The notes: a model not told the origin generated them from the sequence alone. DNA of 64,000 nucleotides from Lachnospira multipara LB2003 (GCF_000702205.1 NZ_KL370871.1:248001-312000); one strand, 5' to 3'. Positions 1-10,585 are shown, counted from the stretch's first letter. Numbers and translations are program-made.

Positions 1-429
1 TATCTTATCATTATTCTTAAAATAATCTGATAAAAAGAGATTATCGTAAAGATGTAGTGGGATATCCGTATAATCATATAAAGGTTCTACGTACATACTA
101 TACTCACATATAAAAAAAGTATTATTAACATCCTGTAAATCATCTATATATTCTCCATAAGGATATCCCTCATTATCCAAATAATAATCTTTAAATGTAA
201 ATGTATTTTTTTGTATATTATCATCTATTGTATATTCTTCAACTTTATTTAGTTCATATTTCTCTATATCCTTTTGTGATTCTGTTTCTTTTTCTGTTTT
301 AGCAACTGTCTTAGTTTCTAATTCAGCAGGAATAGATTCTGTTTCAATTTCTTTTGGACTTCCTGTTTTACCACACCCAATAAGTGATAACATCAATACA
401 GATAATGCTGTTATAAATATTTTCTTCAT
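1..429 (-). CDS. Lipoprotein of unknown function (partial, cut by window edge)
   Basis: The reading frame is open from an ATG at 429 to the window edge, giving 143 codons with no stop. The N-terminus is a lipoprotein signal: MKK, a hydrophobic stretch, then a lipobox LIGCGK around residues 16-21, so Cys-19 or so should be lipidated and the protein held on the outer face of the membrane. A Glu/Thr/Lys-rich linker follows, then a Tyr/Asp-rich domain I do not recognise. The start is supported by an AAGGGGGTT ribosome site. It begins 31 bases after the UvrD-like helicase stop and may be read through from that operon, but nothing in it suggests a shared job. Confidence 0.7.
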   Translation of the reverse strand, partial: MKKIFITALSVLMLSLIGCGKTGSPKEIETESIPAELETKTVAKTEKETESQKDIEKYELNKVEEYTIDDNIQKNTFTFKDYYLDNEGYPYGEYIDDLQDVNNTFFICEYSMYVEPLYDYTDIPLHLYDNLFLSDYFKNNDKI

Positions 430-459
430 ACTTAACCCCCTTAGATTACTCTTATAGCT

Positions 460-3400
460 TTAATACATAACTTCATCATCTACTAATATTACTAACTCCG
501 ATTGTGCTCTTGTATAAGCAATGTACTTCTCATTCTTAGACATTTTATTTGGAAGAACAAAAACCTTATCAAATTCTATGCCCTTAACTTGTTCAACTGT
601 CATAAATGATATTATACCCTTACCTGTACTTTCTTCTGATATTCTATTTAATTCTTTCAAATCTTTCTTTGAAAAAACATAATTTTTATCAAGCTTTCTA
701 GAAACTATAATAGCTATTCTAGAATCATCATATGACATATCTTTAATTGCATCTTTTAATCGTTTTAAATTAAGTTCACTTACCACTGCACCATCAACAC
801 CAGTTTGTTGTACTGACATATCAAAATTCTTATTACAGAATTTAGTAATTTGATTTGTATTTCTATAATTTTCATTGAGCACAAACATATTTGCTTCATA
901 TTTGTTTTTTAATTCAGACCAATCCGTTATCCCTCTTTCTTTAAATATACATTGATTTATATCTCCATATATATTCAAATATGGTTTTTTCTTGTTCATT
1001 GACATAATAAGTTTAATTTCATTTACAGCAAGGTCCTGACCTTCATCAATAGAGATAAACTCATAACTACCATATGTCTTATTAAAGTATTTCTTACATA
1101 GATACAAACGTACATATAAATCATATCTATGCAATCCACCCTTTAATTCTACTTTGTTTTCTTCTCTAAACTTTCTGCTTGCCTTTAAGAAAATGTTATT
1201 AAATGTTTTCTTAACCTGCCAATCAAGCGACTCTTTATATAGCTTATTTATTCTCTCATATAACTCCTCACTTTTTTCGTTTTCTTTTAGATTAGCTAGT
1301 TTATTTGATATTTTCTCTATTCTAGTTTTACAAGCGTTCAACTCCTTAGTTCTTCTGTCTAACCTTTTACTTAGGTTTTCACAGTCTTTAACTAGTTTTA
1401 AAGCGTCTAACATAGTAACACATATAGCTGATATTTCATCTAGTGCTTTTGATTCATAGTCATAATTAAGCATTGTTACATATTGTTTTTTTACATTATC
1501 TAATTTCTTTAATTCATTAAGATTCTCGTCAATTTTTTCTTGAATACGCTGTATCTTTCTTGCTCTACCAATGTTAATAAATGCGCTTTTTTCTTTCTCA
1601 ACTCTGGTGTTTAATTCTGCAATTGTATTATTAATCTTTTCTTCTTCTATTTGATTCTCATTTATTTTCTCAATAATTACATTTTTAATTTTATCTGGTA
1701 ATTCTTGAATACTTGTTACATATTCTTCATTAGATTTTAAATAGGCTTCTTCCCTAGCTTTTAAATTTATCTTTTCCTGTCTAAGTTTTAAGGTCTCATC
1801 TTCAATATTTTGCTTATTAATTTCAATAAGGTTTTTATATCCTTCTACTTTCATCCTGAAATTAAAAGCATATGTAAATTCATTTTCATCATTTAGCCCT
1901 TTTACTGCTTTTCCAAACTCGACAGATATCTCCTGTAGGTCCAAAAATTTCTTTTTTCTTTTTTCTATCTCCTTTTTATATGCATTGTCTAAATCCTTTA
2001 AAAATGTATCTGAATATACATATTCAACGAATTTTGATGATTGTTTCATATCCTCATCAACTTTTTTAATTGCTAAGAAAGCAGTGTCATATTTTCCTAA
2101 AAAGTACTTATAATACTGTTCAATAGACATTCTCTCAATCCCACTTAACTGCAATTCGTCTGCTATGCCTCTAATATGCAGATTAAAAGTTTCATTAGGT
2201 GTTAATATCACATATTTATCAGCATCTATTTCTGGATGTCTATATATTAAGGAGGAAAGTCTGTGAAGTAAAACCATTGTTTTACCTGAACCTGCACAAC
2301 CTTGTACAATAATATTTTTAAAATAAGATTCATCTACAATAGAATTCTGATTTTCTTGTATAGTTGCAATAATATCCACAAGATTTCTTTGTTTCTTTCT
2401 TATTGCTAACACGTTTCTTAAATATGGATCCGTAATACCTTTCTTAAATATAATATCTTCATCACTTTTCAAATTATTATAGCCATACAATTTTGCATCA
2501 TAAATATCAAACTCTCTTGAAAGTTTAATAGAATACTCTATTCCATTTCTTTCCACTTTACGAGTTTGCACATTAACCAATTCTCTACCAAAAGGACTCA
2601 TAAATGAAATTACTTTTTTCTCACCATTTAATACAACATCTTTTGCTCCTAAATAAAAAACTTTCGAATCGCCATCTTCACTTTCTATCTCAACTCTATA
2701 TCTATAAGGCTTTGGCATATAACTGTATAATAAATCCAATTCACCCTCATACTTTCTCTTACTATTAGATTTAGCGTATGTTAACGAATCATCATAGCCA
2801 CCTGAAAATGTAGCATACTGACTTACATAATCATTCTCACTTTTAATATCATCTATACGATTTTCAAGCTCATTTTCTAAACCTTCTAAATGTTTCTTTT
2901 CTTCATTAAACACTTCACCAGATGTGATATTATAACTACCATCTAAAACATCAACTACTATTGAAACATCTGGACGTCCAATATTATAGATTGAATCATA
3001 ATCTAATTGACTAATATAAAACTTCTCACAATCTCTACAATATGAAGCCTCAAAAGCATAACTCTTCTTTGTATCACCTTTTCTTACAATAAAAAATGCA
3101 ATTATGCATTCTTCATTAAAATGTGATTCATGATTACAATATGCCCCTTCTGATACAACAACAATATCATTTTCAGTTAGCCAAATTACATCCTCAGGAT
3201 ACTTAACCGTACTTTTCTTTACTTTTCCGTTCTCAACAACAAAATTCAAAATATAGTTCTTTTGATTATCTCTATCTTCCTTATAAGTTCTTTGCTTTTG
3301 TACTACTAACTCTGGTGGAGTAATTCCTAAATTATGACATTTATCTTGAATGTCTAGAGCTATAGAACGTCTTACAAATATCTTTCTACACTTAGGACAA

Positions 3401-4188
3401 AGGTAAACAACAAATTCAAGTCCTTCAGTATTCTTTTTATATTCACAAGGTAATTTCATTAGTTTCACATTATCATCAGAGCATGTGGGATTATCTTCTA
3501 TCCATTCTGATGCAACATATATAATAGAATCTTGATTTAAAACTTCTGGCTTTAGATTCGAATTTAGAAATCTATTTGTCTCCTCTAAGGAATATATTCT
3601 TACCTCATATCCCATTTTTTCTATATTGTCTTTTACAATAGCTACATCCTTTTCTTTTAAATAAAGCCTTTTGCATTTAGGACATACTAATGGAGCAACT
3701 CCATAAACAGACTTACCATTTTTATATCTAAGATTAATCTTTTCTAAATTCATAGAATGAATTAAACAATAATCCACAGAGTTTTCAATTGTAAAAGTTT
3801 CAAACGGAATTAATTCTTTATCCTCATACATTTTAAAATCTTTAATTTCACTATATGGATTATTAGAAAAATCTTCTTGATTATTTTCAATAATATTTTC
3901 TAATTCTAGTTCTTCATCAATGCTTACTTCTAAATTAGTCTTTTCAATTTCAGGAAAATCTTCTTCTGAAAAAATCGAATCATCATTTTCTACATCTATT
4001 TCTTCAGAGATTTCACTTTCATTAATTTGTGACTCATAATTTAAAGCAGCACTTAAATCAGGACGAGATAAAATTATCTCTTCCTGTCTCTCTTTTGATA
4101 ACCCATTAAAGTAATTAATAAACTCTTCAGGTATATTATTTACCTCAAAATTATCTATGTCTCTTTGTGTGAAAAAAAATAATCCCAT
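460..4188 (-). CDS. UvrD/Rep-type superfamily 1 helicase with N-terminal zinc ribbons
   Basis: A 1,242-residue SF1 helicase, third gene of a candidate defence operon. Residues 1-120 are acidic. Three zinc-ribbon-like repeats follow, with CPKC at 169-172, CPKC at 264-267 and CxxC at 384-387, each preceded by a further Cys or His. The helicase core starts with Walker A GCAGSGKT (630-637), is split by about 350 residues of predicted coiled coil, and resumes with DEGQD (1048-1052), GDINQ, the ENYRNT motif and YTRAQSELVIL near the C-terminus. This order is that of UvrD/Rep ATP-dependent DNA translocases. Its ribosome site AAGGTG overlaps the stop codon of the GHKL gene nine bases upstream, so translation is probably coupled. 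Helicase assignment is firm; a role in immunity is inferred from its operon partners. Confidence 0.88.
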   Translation of the reverse strand: MGLFFFTQRDIDNFEVNNIPEEFINYFNGLSKERQEEIILSRPDLSAALNYESQINESEISEEIDVENDDSIFSEEDFPEIEKTNLEVSIDEELELENIIENNQEDFSNNPYSEIKDFKMYEDKELIPFETFTIENSVDYCLIHSMNLEKINLRYKNGKSVYGVAPLVCPKCKRLYLKEKDVAIVKDNIEKMGYEVRIYSLEETNRFLNSNLKPEVLNQDSIIYVASEWIEDNPTCSDDNVKLMKLPCEYKKNTEGLEFVVYLCPKCRKIFVRRSIALDIQDKCHNLGITPPELVVQKQRTYKEDRDNQKNYILNFVVENGKVKKSTVKYPEDVIWLTENDIVVVSEGAYCNHESHFNEECIIAFFIVRKGDTKKSYAFEASYCRDCEKFYISQLDYDSIYNIGRPDVSIVVDVLDGSYNITSGEVFNEEKKHLEGLENELENRIDDIKSENDYVSQYATFSGGYDDSLTYAKSNSKRKYEGELDLLYSYMPKPYRYRVEIESEDGDSKVFYLGAKDVVLNGEKKVISFMSPFGRELVNVQTRKVERNGIEYSIKLSREFDIYDAKLYGYNNLKSDEDIIFKKGITDPYLRNVLAIRKKQRNLVDIIATIQENQNSIVDESYFKNIIVQGCAGSGKTMVLLHRLSSLIYRHPEIDADKYVILTPNETFNLHIRGIADELQLSGIERMSIEQYYKYFLGKYDTAFLAIKKVDEDMKQSSKFVEYVYSDTFLKDLDNAYKKEIEKRKKKFLDLQEISVEFGKAVKGLNDENEFTYAFNFRMKVEGYKNLIEINKQNIEDETLKLRQEKINLKAREEAYLKSNEEYVTSIQELPDKIKNVIIEKINENQIEEEKINNTIAELNTRVEKEKSAFINIGRARKIQRIQEKIDENLNELKKLDNVKKQYVTMLNYDYESKALDEISAICVTMLDALKLVKDCENLSKRLDRRTKELNACKTRIEKISNKLANLKENEKSEELYERINKLYKESLDWQVKKTFNNIFLKASRKFREENKVELKGGLHRYDLYVRLYLCKKYFNKTYGSYEFISIDEGQDLAVNEIKLIMSMNKKKPYLNIYGDINQCIFKERGITDWSELKNKYEANMFVLNENYRNTNQITKFCNKNFDMSVQQTGVDGAVVSELNLKRLKDAIKDMSYDDSRIAIIVSRKLDKNYVFSKKDLKELNRISEESTGKGIISFMTVEQVKGIEFDKVFVLPNKMSKNEKYIAYTRAQSELVILVDDEVMY

Positions 4189-4197
4189 AGCAACACC

Positions 4198-7100
4198 TTA
4201 CTCTCCTGCATATATTTCAAATGCTCTCTTTAAAGCTAGAAAATGTCTTGGACTATATTTAATAACAACTTCTTCTCCCTCAGGGATTTCCACCTTTATT
4301 TTTATCGGTTCATCAGAATCTACTTCAATTTGAGTCTGCATAACTTGATCATATAATCCTGATATAACCTTAGAACAATAATTATATTTAGCTGCACAAT
4401 TAGGACATAAACTTAACGAATTCCAACCCAAATTAAAACTCTTAGTCATATGCTCTTGTAAATCATTTGCTTTTACTATATTAATAGCTTCAAAATACGA
4501 ATCTCCATTCCACTTCTTTATTCTTGTTTTACATATCTGACAATATCCTCCATATTCACTTTCTAAGAAAAGTTTTTCTTCTTTATTGGATTCTCTTCTT
4601 GTAAATACAACGCCTCTGCCAAGATAGTCCTCATTTTTCATGGAATTCAAAAATTCTTTTTCCAAATTAGCTTCACGCTTTTTTAAGCCTCGCTCTGAAA
4701 TACTTCTAACTTCAAAATCTGTTTCATCATTATAAACATCCCTTTGAGACTTATCTGCTTGTCCTAATAAGCTTTTTAAATCGGATTCCTTTTTTGCTTT
4801 TGCATCTCTTTTAGCCTTAGCTTTATTATACGTTTGCAACATTTCTTTTATTTGGCTACCATTATCATTCATAATCATTTCTATAAATTGCTTACTCGTT
4901 TCATTATCAATACCAAATGCCTTAAATGACTGTACTAATAATTCGCTATCTTTTTTAAAAGGTAATACGTCAATTATTCTTTTATAACGTGAATATTCAT
5001 CTGCTATTTCTTCTTTGTTAAGTTCTCCAGGTGAATATATTCTATCTTCATCCTCTTTATATATCCATTTTTCTCTACTAAGAATTAAACCCACTGCTGA
5101 ATATATTTCCATGGCATCAACATTTCTACCGTCATAATTTCTATCATCAGCTCCAAGTAACCTATCTTTTATTAAAAAATCATTAGTGTGGGCATTTAAA
5201 AATTCAAATATTAGTTTTGACTTTTCTTTAGTCATGTTCTTAAACAGCAACTCAAATTGATCATAATATACATTCCAAAAATCATTAGAAATATAATTCT
5301 TATACAAAATCTTAGTTTGTATTTCTCTCATTTTTCCCGCACCATCATATTGTCTTACTAATCTTAAATAATGTTCTCTATCAATTTCTGTTTTTTTCAG
5401 ACCTTCAGAACAACCCAATGTTTTAAAAAAATTGTCATCCAAATTTACTTCTAACACAGTATCATCAAAATATTTATTAGATAAATATTTTATATCCTGT
5501 AAATCTGATAAAAGCTTATATCCCGTTCTAACATCTGTGGACTTTATATGAAGTTCCTCCGGTTTAAACCACTCATTCCCATCAGTTACAATATAATATT
5601 CTTTTATTTTTTCTTTAAGTCCAATATTGGTTTTTAAAGCCTCTTTTATAGTTGCTAAATCGTTTATATTTTCCTTTATGTGATTAGTTGTATTAAAAGA
5701 TACACTTCTAGAGAGATATTTAGGTAGTATTTTATCTACAACCTCACGCTCTATATTGTATTCAGGAATGTGTAACACTCTATTGTAAAAATTGTAAACA
5801 ATATCATTATCAAGAAACTTGCTATCAATTCTATATTTAGCTATCTCAGGATTATTTAAATACACCTGATACTTGCCTTCTTTTTGTGCTGTAATTTGCT
5901 CACCTGCGCTTGTTCTGACAAAAGGGATACTTAGCGCATTAATTGAAATTGATTTATTAGCTGTTTTATAGCACATATTCTCTATGGATGAAAACAGATT
6001 TTCAAACCAAGATACATTTTTAGTTTTTAAAAATATAGCATTTAAGTTTACTACTAATTCCTTCCAACTACATACTCTAAATTTAAAATTTGTATTCAAA
6101 TATTCTCTAAATTCTGAATACCTGCTACTAGTTATATCTTTAGCCATCCAATACAAATCTCTATCTCCAAGTAAAAAATGCATATCTTCATCATCAAATA
6201 CATCTACTATGCTACGCGATTCAGGTACCAAGATTTCTTTTATATTTTTGAATACGCCTTCTTTATTTGTTGGTAAAATTCTTTCTCCTGATTGAATAAA
6301 ATCGACACTATTTACATAAATGTCATAAAACAAATCTTCTTCATCATACTTATATATTGGATAAACTTTATTTAAAACGTCTAGATTTAAATATCCATTA
6401 TCTTTCATCCAAATAAAAGCAAATTGAATTAATCTAGATAAATTTTTTACAAACATTTTGTTTCTGTTTGCTGCTTGTGTTACTGCTATTAAGTTATCTC
6501 TTGCTGGTGTTGTATCAAATGGTGCATGAATAATAAAATTTTGATGGGACTCCTTAGCTGTAGGAAAATAAGCATAAATTAAGCTATTTCTTATTTCCTT
6601 AATTTCCTTACCATCTACACTAAATAAAATTGTTACAGCTTCTTTTTCCGCATCTGTAAATAATAAATAATTCTTTTCGTCCTCTTCATTCTTTTTACCA
6701 TCTACATTTTCTGTACGAATATTGACATCGAAAACATTTCCACTGCCATCCTTTTGTCTCATTTCCTTATCAACATTAATTTCCTCTTCTGTACCATCTA
6801 TAATTATATGTATCTCTCTAATATTTTTTAAAATCAATAAGCTATCAGAATTCATTTTCTTCTTTAAACCTTTATGAATTTCTTCATAACAAATTTCTTT
6901 AGGTACGCTTGCTTTATTAAAAGGCAACACGATTTTAGTTTCTAAGTCATCTAAATTAGGATCTGCTTCCACCTCATAAGGTTTTACATATTCCTCAATT
7001 CTAAAATGATACTTAGATGAATAAATTACTGGTGTTTCTGTATAACCATATACCGCTTTAAACCCTATTCCAAAGTGTCCAATCTTAGTGCCTTCATCAC

Positions 7101-7371
7101 TGTAATCTTCTTTTTTTGTACTAGCCATCATACCGCAGATACCAATAACATCTTTTTCATTAAATGGGCGACCATCATGTCTAATCTCAAATCTATCCTT
7201 AAACAAAATGAATTTAATTTTACTAGCCATTGCATCTTCAGCATTTTGTAAAATTTCAAATAAAAAATGAGTTCTATCACTATATTGGTTTGCAGCCAAA
7301 GAAAGAGTATCACTCGCTTTTCTTCCAAAATCTAATATATTATCTTTTCTTAATTGTTCATAAAAATCCAT
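4198..7371 (-). CDS. Sacsin/Hsp90-like GHKL ATPase with C-terminal HNH-like cysteine cluster
   Basis: A large protein (about 1,057 residues) with the Bergerat ATP fold at its N-terminus. Numbering from an upstream ATG at 7383, the N-box ILQNAEDA lies near residue 44-51, DGRPF near 70 and the glycine loop GHFGIGFKAVYG at 102-113, as in the sacsin/Hsp90-like group. A long all-new middle part follows. At residues 948-1003 is CxxC, FEAINIV, GW and CPNC...C, the layout of an HNH/treble-clef domain but without the usual paired histidines. I chose 7371 because GGAG sits six bases before it; the ATG at 7383 has no good site. Hsp90-type ATPases of this class occur in prokaryotic conflict systems, but the substrate here is unknown. 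Confidence 0.82.
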   Translation of the reverse strand: MDFYEQLRKDNILDFGRKASDTLSLAANQYSDRTHFLFEILQNAEDAMASKIKFILFKDRFEIRHDGRPFNEKDVIGICGMMASTKKEDYSDEGTKIGHFGIGFKAVYGYTETPVIYSSKYHFRIEEYVKPYEVEADPNLDDLETKIVLPFNKASVPKEICYEEIHKGLKKKMNSDSLLILKNIREIHIIIDGTEEEINVDKEMRQKDGSGNVFDVNIRTENVDGKKNEEDEKNYLLFTDAEKEAVTILFSVDGKEIKEIRNSLIYAYFPTAKESHQNFIIHAPFDTTPARDNLIAVTQAANRNKMFVKNLSRLIQFAFIWMKDNGYLNLDVLNKVYPIYKYDEEDLFYDIYVNSVDFIQSGERILPTNKEGVFKNIKEILVPESRSIVDVFDDEDMHFLLGDRDLYWMAKDITSSRYSEFREYLNTNFKFRVCSWKELVVNLNAIFLKTKNVSWFENLFSSIENMCYKTANKSISINALSIPFVRTSAGEQITAQKEGKYQVYLNNPEIAKYRIDSKFLDNDIVYNFYNRVLHIPEYNIEREVVDKILPKYLSRSVSFNTTNHIKENINDLATIKEALKTNIGLKEKIKEYYIVTDGNEWFKPEELHIKSTDVRTGYKLLSDLQDIKYLSNKYFDDTVLEVNLDDNFFKTLGCSEGLKKTEIDREHYLRLVRQYDGAGKMREIQTKILYKNYISNDFWNVYYDQFELLFKNMTKEKSKLIFEFLNAHTNDFLIKDRLLGADDRNYDGRNVDAMEIYSAVGLILSREKWIYKEDEDRIYSPGELNKEEIADEYSRYKRIIDVLPFKKDSELLVQSFKAFGIDNETSKQFIEMIMNDNGSQIKEMLQTYNKAKAKRDAKAKKESDLKSLLGQADKSQRDVYNDETDFEVRSISERGLKKREANLEKEFLNSMKNEDYLGRGVVFTRRESNKEEKLFLESEYGGYCQICKTRIKKWNGDSYFEAINIVKANDLQEHMTKSFNLGWNSLSLCPNCAAKYNYCSKVISGLYDQVMQTQIEVDSDEPIKIKVEIPEGEEVVIKYSPRHFLALKRAFEIYAGE

Positions 7372-7392
7372 AGACAACTCCATAATCTTTTA

Positions 7393-10300
7393 TCATTTAC
7401 TATTCTCAACTCTTAAGATTCCATAACATAATACTTCCGAAAATATATCCGCTTTTTTCTTCTTTTCTTGTAATTCATCATAAAGAAACTTGTAATCATT
7501 CTTTGCCTTATTTATTTTTCCTTCTGTTAATCTTAAATATACTTCACCAGAATTGTTAGAATTTAATTTTTGATCCTCAAGCATTGCAATACGTGCCATA
7601 GTGCTAGTATAAAGACTTGTTTCTCTATACTTGATTCTTTCCTCTGTTTTTGCTTTATTTTTCTCTATTTCATTTTTCCAAATATCATGACTTTTCTCTT
7701 CTAATTCTTTCCAATCAAATGGATCTTCATACTCTTCATTATCATCCTCACAATTTTTTAAAAAGCCAAATATTGCATTGTCTAAATCAGAGTTTTCCGA
7801 TAAAACTCTAATCTCTATATCTTTCTTGTCGCTAACTATTACCCATTGATATAGAATAAAATGATAAACACCCTCTTTTATATCATCAGTTGTTACTTTA
7901 ATACGACAAATAGTTTTCTTATTGCTTTCTAAAAATTCTGCTGCCTGTCTAACCATAGGATGAGTTGTATTAATCAAATTAAGATTCATATCCTCTAAAC
8001 CAGCTTCTGAACTAAAAGTAACCTTCCAAAAAGTCCCTTCACCTTTTAAATACTTCTCATATGCTCTTACCAGTTTATTCTTTTTATAATGTCTGCCTTT
8101 AAAATCATCTAATAATACTTTTCTTGCTTCCTGTGATAATCTAAGGTTTTTTATATTCTTTTCACCTAAAAGATACTCTGCTGGTTTTTCTAAAATTTCA
8201 TTTAAAAATTCCTCTACTAAATTTTCTATCATATCTTGTGATAGCCAATAATTCTTAGCATTATCTAATTTTTTATCAAATTCTGCACTATCTATATTTA
8301 TTCCAAAAAGCTCCCTTTGTTTTTCTTCTAATTTTTCTTCTTCCTGTATAAAACGAACCCTGTTGTCTGTCATTTGCTGTAGGGCATCTCTTCTTTCTTC
8401 GTCTGACATATCAAAATTAGTAGCTATTTTATTTATTTCCTTAGTAACACCACCTAATATATCTTCACAATCACCTATTGATTCTTTAAATACTCCCACT
8501 CTTAATAAACATCTATCATATATGTCTGCATCAATTGTTCCTGGAGTTATTAGATTATAAATATTAACTTTCTCACTTGTTTGACCATTTCTATCAATAC
8601 GACCAATTCTCTGTTCTATTCTCATAGGATTCCAAGGCAAATCATAATTAATCATGCAATCACAAAATTGGTAATCTAATCCTTCTGTACCAACTTCAGA
8701 AAATAACATAATATCTATAGCGTTTGAAGAACTAATATCTGTAATTGATGGATCAAATCTTTCTCTTAATTCTAGTCTATCACTATCTTTTACTCCGCCA
8801 TGAATTAAACCTACTCTGTAGCCATCACTAATTAATCTCTTATAAAGATAATTCAATGTATGTCTAAAGCTACTAAAAATCATTACCTTATTTTTTTCAG
8901 ATTGCTGTTTCTTTTCGATAATTTGTAGCATTGCATCATATTTAGGATCTTCTTCCGGTAAATTCTTAGCTAAAGTAATAATCTGATTTATTCTTGTATT
9001 AATTTCTAAGTCACTTAAAATTGAAGAATTATCAACAGAATCATAGCCTTCATCAAATTCAAAAATTAATTCATTCTCATGCCTTCTTAATAACTCTTCA
9101 AGCATGGGAACAAGACCAAATAAGCAACTTGCTACTTGGCGTCGTATAGTTGTCATCATAAACATCGTATTCTCTGTCATATGTATTATTGATAACATTT
9201 CATGTATTATTTTCAAAATTGCATCATGTAACATTTTTTGTGCAGATGTAAATTGAATTTCAACTGTTTGCGAATCTCTCGTTGTATAACGTCCAATATC
9301 CCTTCTTCTCGTTCTATTAATAACATTTGAAAATGTATGCATATTTTCAACATCTGTTATTAACTTAACGGTATCTTCTATTTTAATTTCATTACTTTTT
9401 AATTTTGATATAATGTCCTTTACATCAGGGTTATCACTAAATATTTTTCTTCCCCAAGCGGTATTGCACGCTTTATTTATATTTTCTAGTGCTTCTTCCT
9501 GCCAATTATCTCCTCTAGCTCTTATTATTCTTGATGCAGAATTTATAAATACGTTTGGTTCTGACATTTGTTGAAAAGTATTTTTGTCAATCACATAATC
9601 TGGTCTTAAAAGTTTTAAAAGTGTATATAAATCATCTGCTTCAAGCTGTACTGGTGTAGCTGTAAGGAATACTACTGCCTCCGCATTATCTACAAAGGTT
9701 TCAACTGCTTTATAAGCATAAGTTTCTGTATTTCTAATATGATGCGCCTCATCAACTATTACTAAATCAAATTTAGGTGGATCAACTTCTAATAATGCTT
9801 TTGTCTTTCTTTTATATTCATCTGAACCCTCTACTTTATTTTTATCAAATAAAGAAAAAGGAATAATTGCTTTACTATATTTTTCCGGCCATTCTCCCTC
9901 TAAATCCATTTGACTAAGGCAAAACTTAAATTTATCACCATCTATAGGTTCAAATGATTCATCAAATCTTTTCATTTCCAATTCCCACTTACGTTCAGCT
10001 ATAAGTGGACGCGGACATATAATCAAAACTGAATTAATATTACTTCTTGCCTCAAGTTCTTTTAAAATCAATCCTGCTTCAATTGTTTTTCCAACACCTA
10101 CGCCATCAGCAATTAATAAACGAGGTCTATCTGAATTTATAAATTTTAAAACAGGTCTAAACTGATGTGGTATTATATTTATTTTTGCACTGTTAAGCGA
10201 ATAAAGCGAAGAAACCACTGGATTTCTAATTAAAGACGCAGTTATCCTAGCATTAAAGGTATTAAAACCTACATAGTCTTTTTTTGACTCTAAATCTATC

Positions 10301-10455
10301 TTCTCTAATTGGGATTCATAATAAGTTTTATCACCATTCTTGGTATAAACTGTATACTTTGTTTCTTTTTGATCCTGAAAGATTCCAATTACAGCACCTT
10401 CAATGCTATTATCCGAAATAAGTGTCACCTTATCTCCCATTTTAAAATTTGCCAT
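7393..10455 (-). CDS. RapA/SNF2-type superfamily 2 helicase
   Basis: A 1,020-residue SF2 ATPase that opens the candidate defence operon. Residues 1-55 look like a small SH3/Tudor-like barrel. The motor has PHQFRP (Q-like motif, 96-101), Walker A GVGVGKT (118-124), DEAHH (235-239), TATP (265-268), then the second RecA-like half with MIFSSF, HGG, EGLDYQ and QRIGRIDRNGQ (615-625). The closest family pattern is RapA/HepA and the SNF2-like helicases used in several phage-defence operons. The C-terminal 350 residues are charged and unassigned. The start has AAGGAG seven bases upstream. The stop is followed within 21 bases by the GHKL ATPase gene, so the two are one transcript. Confidence 0.88.
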   Translation of the reverse strand: MANFKMGDKVTLISDNSIEGAVIGIFQDQKETKYTVYTKNGDKTYYESQLEKIDLESKKDYVGFNTFNARITASLIRNPVVSSLYSLNSAKINIIPHQFRPVLKFINSDRPRLLIADGVGVGKTIEAGLILKELEARSNINSVLIICPRPLIAERKWELEMKRFDESFEPIDGDKFKFCLSQMDLEGEWPEKYSKAIIPFSLFDKNKVEGSDEYKRKTKALLEVDPPKFDLVIVDEAHHIRNTETYAYKAVETFVDNAEAVVFLTATPVQLEADDLYTLLKLLRPDYVIDKNTFQQMSEPNVFINSASRIIRARGDNWQEEALENINKACNTAWGRKIFSDNPDVKDIISKLKSNEIKIEDTVKLITDVENMHTFSNVINRTRRRDIGRYTTRDSQTVEIQFTSAQKMLHDAILKIIHEMLSIIHMTENTMFMMTTIRRQVASCLFGLVPMLEELLRRHENELIFEFDEGYDSVDNSSILSDLEINTRINQIITLAKNLPEEDPKYDAMLQIIEKKQQSEKNKVMIFSSFRHTLNYLYKRLISDGYRVGLIHGGVKDSDRLELRERFDPSITDISSSNAIDIMLFSEVGTEGLDYQFCDCMINYDLPWNPMRIEQRIGRIDRNGQTSEKVNIYNLITPGTIDADIYDRCLLRVGVFKESIGDCEDILGGVTKEINKIATNFDMSDEERRDALQQMTDNRVRFIQEEEKLEEKQRELFGINIDSAEFDKKLDNAKNYWLSQDMIENLVEEFLNEILEKPAEYLLGEKNIKNLRLSQEARKVLLDDFKGRHYKKNKLVRAYEKYLKGEGTFWKVTFSSEAGLEDMNLNLINTTHPMVRQAAEFLESNKKTICRIKVTTDDIKEGVYHFILYQWVIVSDKKDIEIRVLSENSDLDNAIFGFLKNCEDDNEEYEDPFDWKELEEKSHDIWKNEIEKNKAKTEERIKYRETSLYTSTMARIAMLEDQKLNSNNSGEVYLRLTEGKINKAKNDYKFLYDELQEKKKKADIFSEVLCYGILRVENSK

Positions 10456-10522
10456 AAATGCTCCTTAATTAGTATAAATACAAGATTTCAATATTCTATT
10501 ATCACGAATGTTATATATACTA

Positions 10523-10551
10523 ATTATATAGTTTTTAACCTTTTCTTTCAA
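10523..10551 (-). promoter_or_regulatory. Sigma-A-type promoter for the helicase/GHKL/helicase operon
   Basis: On the minus strand TTGAAA (10546-10551) is separated by 17 bases from a perfect TATAAT (10523-10528). It lies about 70 bases before the SNF2-type helicase start and is the only strong promoter seen for the whole operon. Confidence 0.75.
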
Positions 10552-10585
10552 CTTTTAAGATGGAATACTTGCTTTCATTAAACAC

